A stretch of 11,400 nucleotides of DNA, from assembly GCA_031177555.1 (NCBI GenBank), contig JAPSGM010000039.1:1-11400 (forward strand). Direction: 5' to 3'. This DNA comes from Chloroflexota bacterium. Its GTDB lineage: Bacteria; Chloroflexota; Limnocylindria; QHBO01. Under the pieces are notes generated by a model. The model worked only from the letters and a program-made list of their open reading frames with translations, did not search any database and was not told the DNA's origin. How positions within the stretch are numbered: position 1 is the first letter of the stretch; every line of letters begins with the position of its first letter. Shown here one piece after another: positions 10,867 to 11,400 of this stretch. The position numbers were made by a program, and so were the translations under genes.

Positions 10867-11400
10867 ATGACCTCAATCACCACCGTAGACCGGGGCACGA
10901 AGCTGACCCCGACCCGCCGGGCGATGGCGGTCGCGGGTGTCGCGACCCTCGGATTCTCGCTCGTGCTCTCCATCGGCCCCGTCCTGGCAGCCAGCGGGAC
11001 CGTCAAGATCCACGACGCGGTGACCGACGCGGACCTGGGCAACGATCCGCACGTCTGCGCCTTCTACGCGGCCTTCTATGCGTCCAATCCGGTCGAAGCC
11101 GGCTCGTGGCAGCTGATCGATTGGGACGGCGACCGAGCCACCGTGGTGTCCGGCGCCTACGACACCACCGGAGACGGGGTGGACGTCACGCCGGATATGG
11201 CTCCGGAGCCCGGCCAGTACCGGTTCGAGTGGTTGCCCGCCGGCGACCGCAACACCAAGAACAAGATGCTGTGGGTCGACCCCGACTGCTCGGATGACCC
11301 GTCCGACGCTGCGGATCCGTCGGAGGATGCCAACCCGTCGGAAAGTGCCAACCCGTCGGAAAGTGCCAACCCGTCGGAAAACGCGGGTCCTTCCGGCGAC
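10867..11400 (+). CDS. Exported protein with Pro/Ser/acidic repeat tail, cut by right edge
   Basis: An incomplete secreted or surface-anchored protein; 178 residues are visible. The N-terminus has a signal peptide: basic and polar start with TRR (16-18), hydrophobic core AMAVAGVATLGFSLVLSIGP, and probable cleavage after VLA, before ASGTVK. The mature domain (about 40-140) is predicted beta-rich with two cysteines (HVCAFY and WVDPDC) that could form a disulfide, and ends in KNKMLWVDPDC. It resembles unnamed secreted domains of high-GC bacteria with a similar KHKVFWVDC ending (recalled, unverified). After the second cysteine comes a low-complexity tail of ANPSES-type hexapeptides that continues past the edge. 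It might lead to a membrane anchor. ATG 10867 is chosen because the signal peptide follows directly. Confidence 0.8.
   Translation, partial: MTSITTVDRGTKLTPTRRAMAVAGVATLGFSLVLSIGPVLAASGTVKIHDAVTDADLGNDPHVCAFYAAFYASNPVEAGSWQLIDWDGDRATVVSGAYDTTGDGVDVTPDMAPEPGQYRFEWLPAGDRNTKNKMLWVDPDCSDDPSDAADPSEDANPSESANPSESANPSENAGPSGD
11311..11382 (+). repeat. 18-bp coding tandem repeat (hexapeptide tail)
   Basis: Four consecutive 18-base units encode ADPSED, ANPSES, ANPSES and ANPSEN. Units two and three (11329-11346 and 11347-11364) are identical at the DNA level, the fourth differs at its last two bases, and the first is more diverged. The near identity suggests recent slippage, so copy number may vary between strains. 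The repeat stays in frame. Confidence 0.85.

Noticed and set aside
11311..11382. CRISPR-like array
   Set aside because: The 18-bp units are contiguous without spacers and keep one reading frame, so they are coding repeats.

Overview
The window is GC-rich, gene-dense bacterial chromosome with no rRNA, tRNA, CRISPR array or insertion sequence. A DUF3090/TIGR03847 protein (a family of Actinomycetota and Chloroflexota), a LigD with domain order phosphoesterase-ligase-polymerase, a UdgX-type uracil-DNA glycosylase and several apparently leaderless genes together suggest a high-GC Chloroflexota (Limnocylindria-like) or deep Actinomycetota. The taxonomy is inference. No single gene settles it.

Layout. 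Positions 1-1391 (minus) hold an MFS transporter that runs off the left edge. It is divergent from a LysR regulator (1497-2459, plus), the usual arrangement of a LysR protein controlling its neighbour. A convergent minus-strand gene (2473-2973) encodes an unrecognised protein made of two similar halves. Next on the plus strand come udgX (3125-3811) and a HAD phosphatase (3891-4568). The HAD gene meets a minus-strand PRC-barrel gene (4565-4981) tail to tail, and the two share one CTAG for both stop codons. ligD (5068-7776) is divergent from the PRC gene and ends at a strong hairpin. An XRE-type regulator with a TPR-like helical body follows (8069-9367). After it lies a compact non-coding block (9368-9557) with a perfect palindrome over a consensus -35, a -10, and two strong RNA stems. 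This block is the best candidate for something undescribed. A translationally coupled pair, DUF3090 and a Cys-dependent phosphatase (9558-10097 and 10097-10696), ends at another hairpin. An exported protein with a repetitive Pro/Ser/acidic tail (from 10867) runs off the right edge.

Functional themes are DNA repair (udgX, and ligD for Ku-type end joining, although no Ku gene is visible here), regulation and export. Start signals are mixed. The two-repeat gene, the PRC gene and LysR have good Shine-Dalgarno sequences. The HAD, XRE and DUF3090 genes instead have a TANNNT -10 hexamer exactly six bases before the ATG, so transcription would start on the start codon.

No stretch longer than 300 bases lacks a gene. 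The largest gap is 7777-8068 (292 bases), which holds the ligD hairpin, the XRE promoter and otherwise nothing I recognise.
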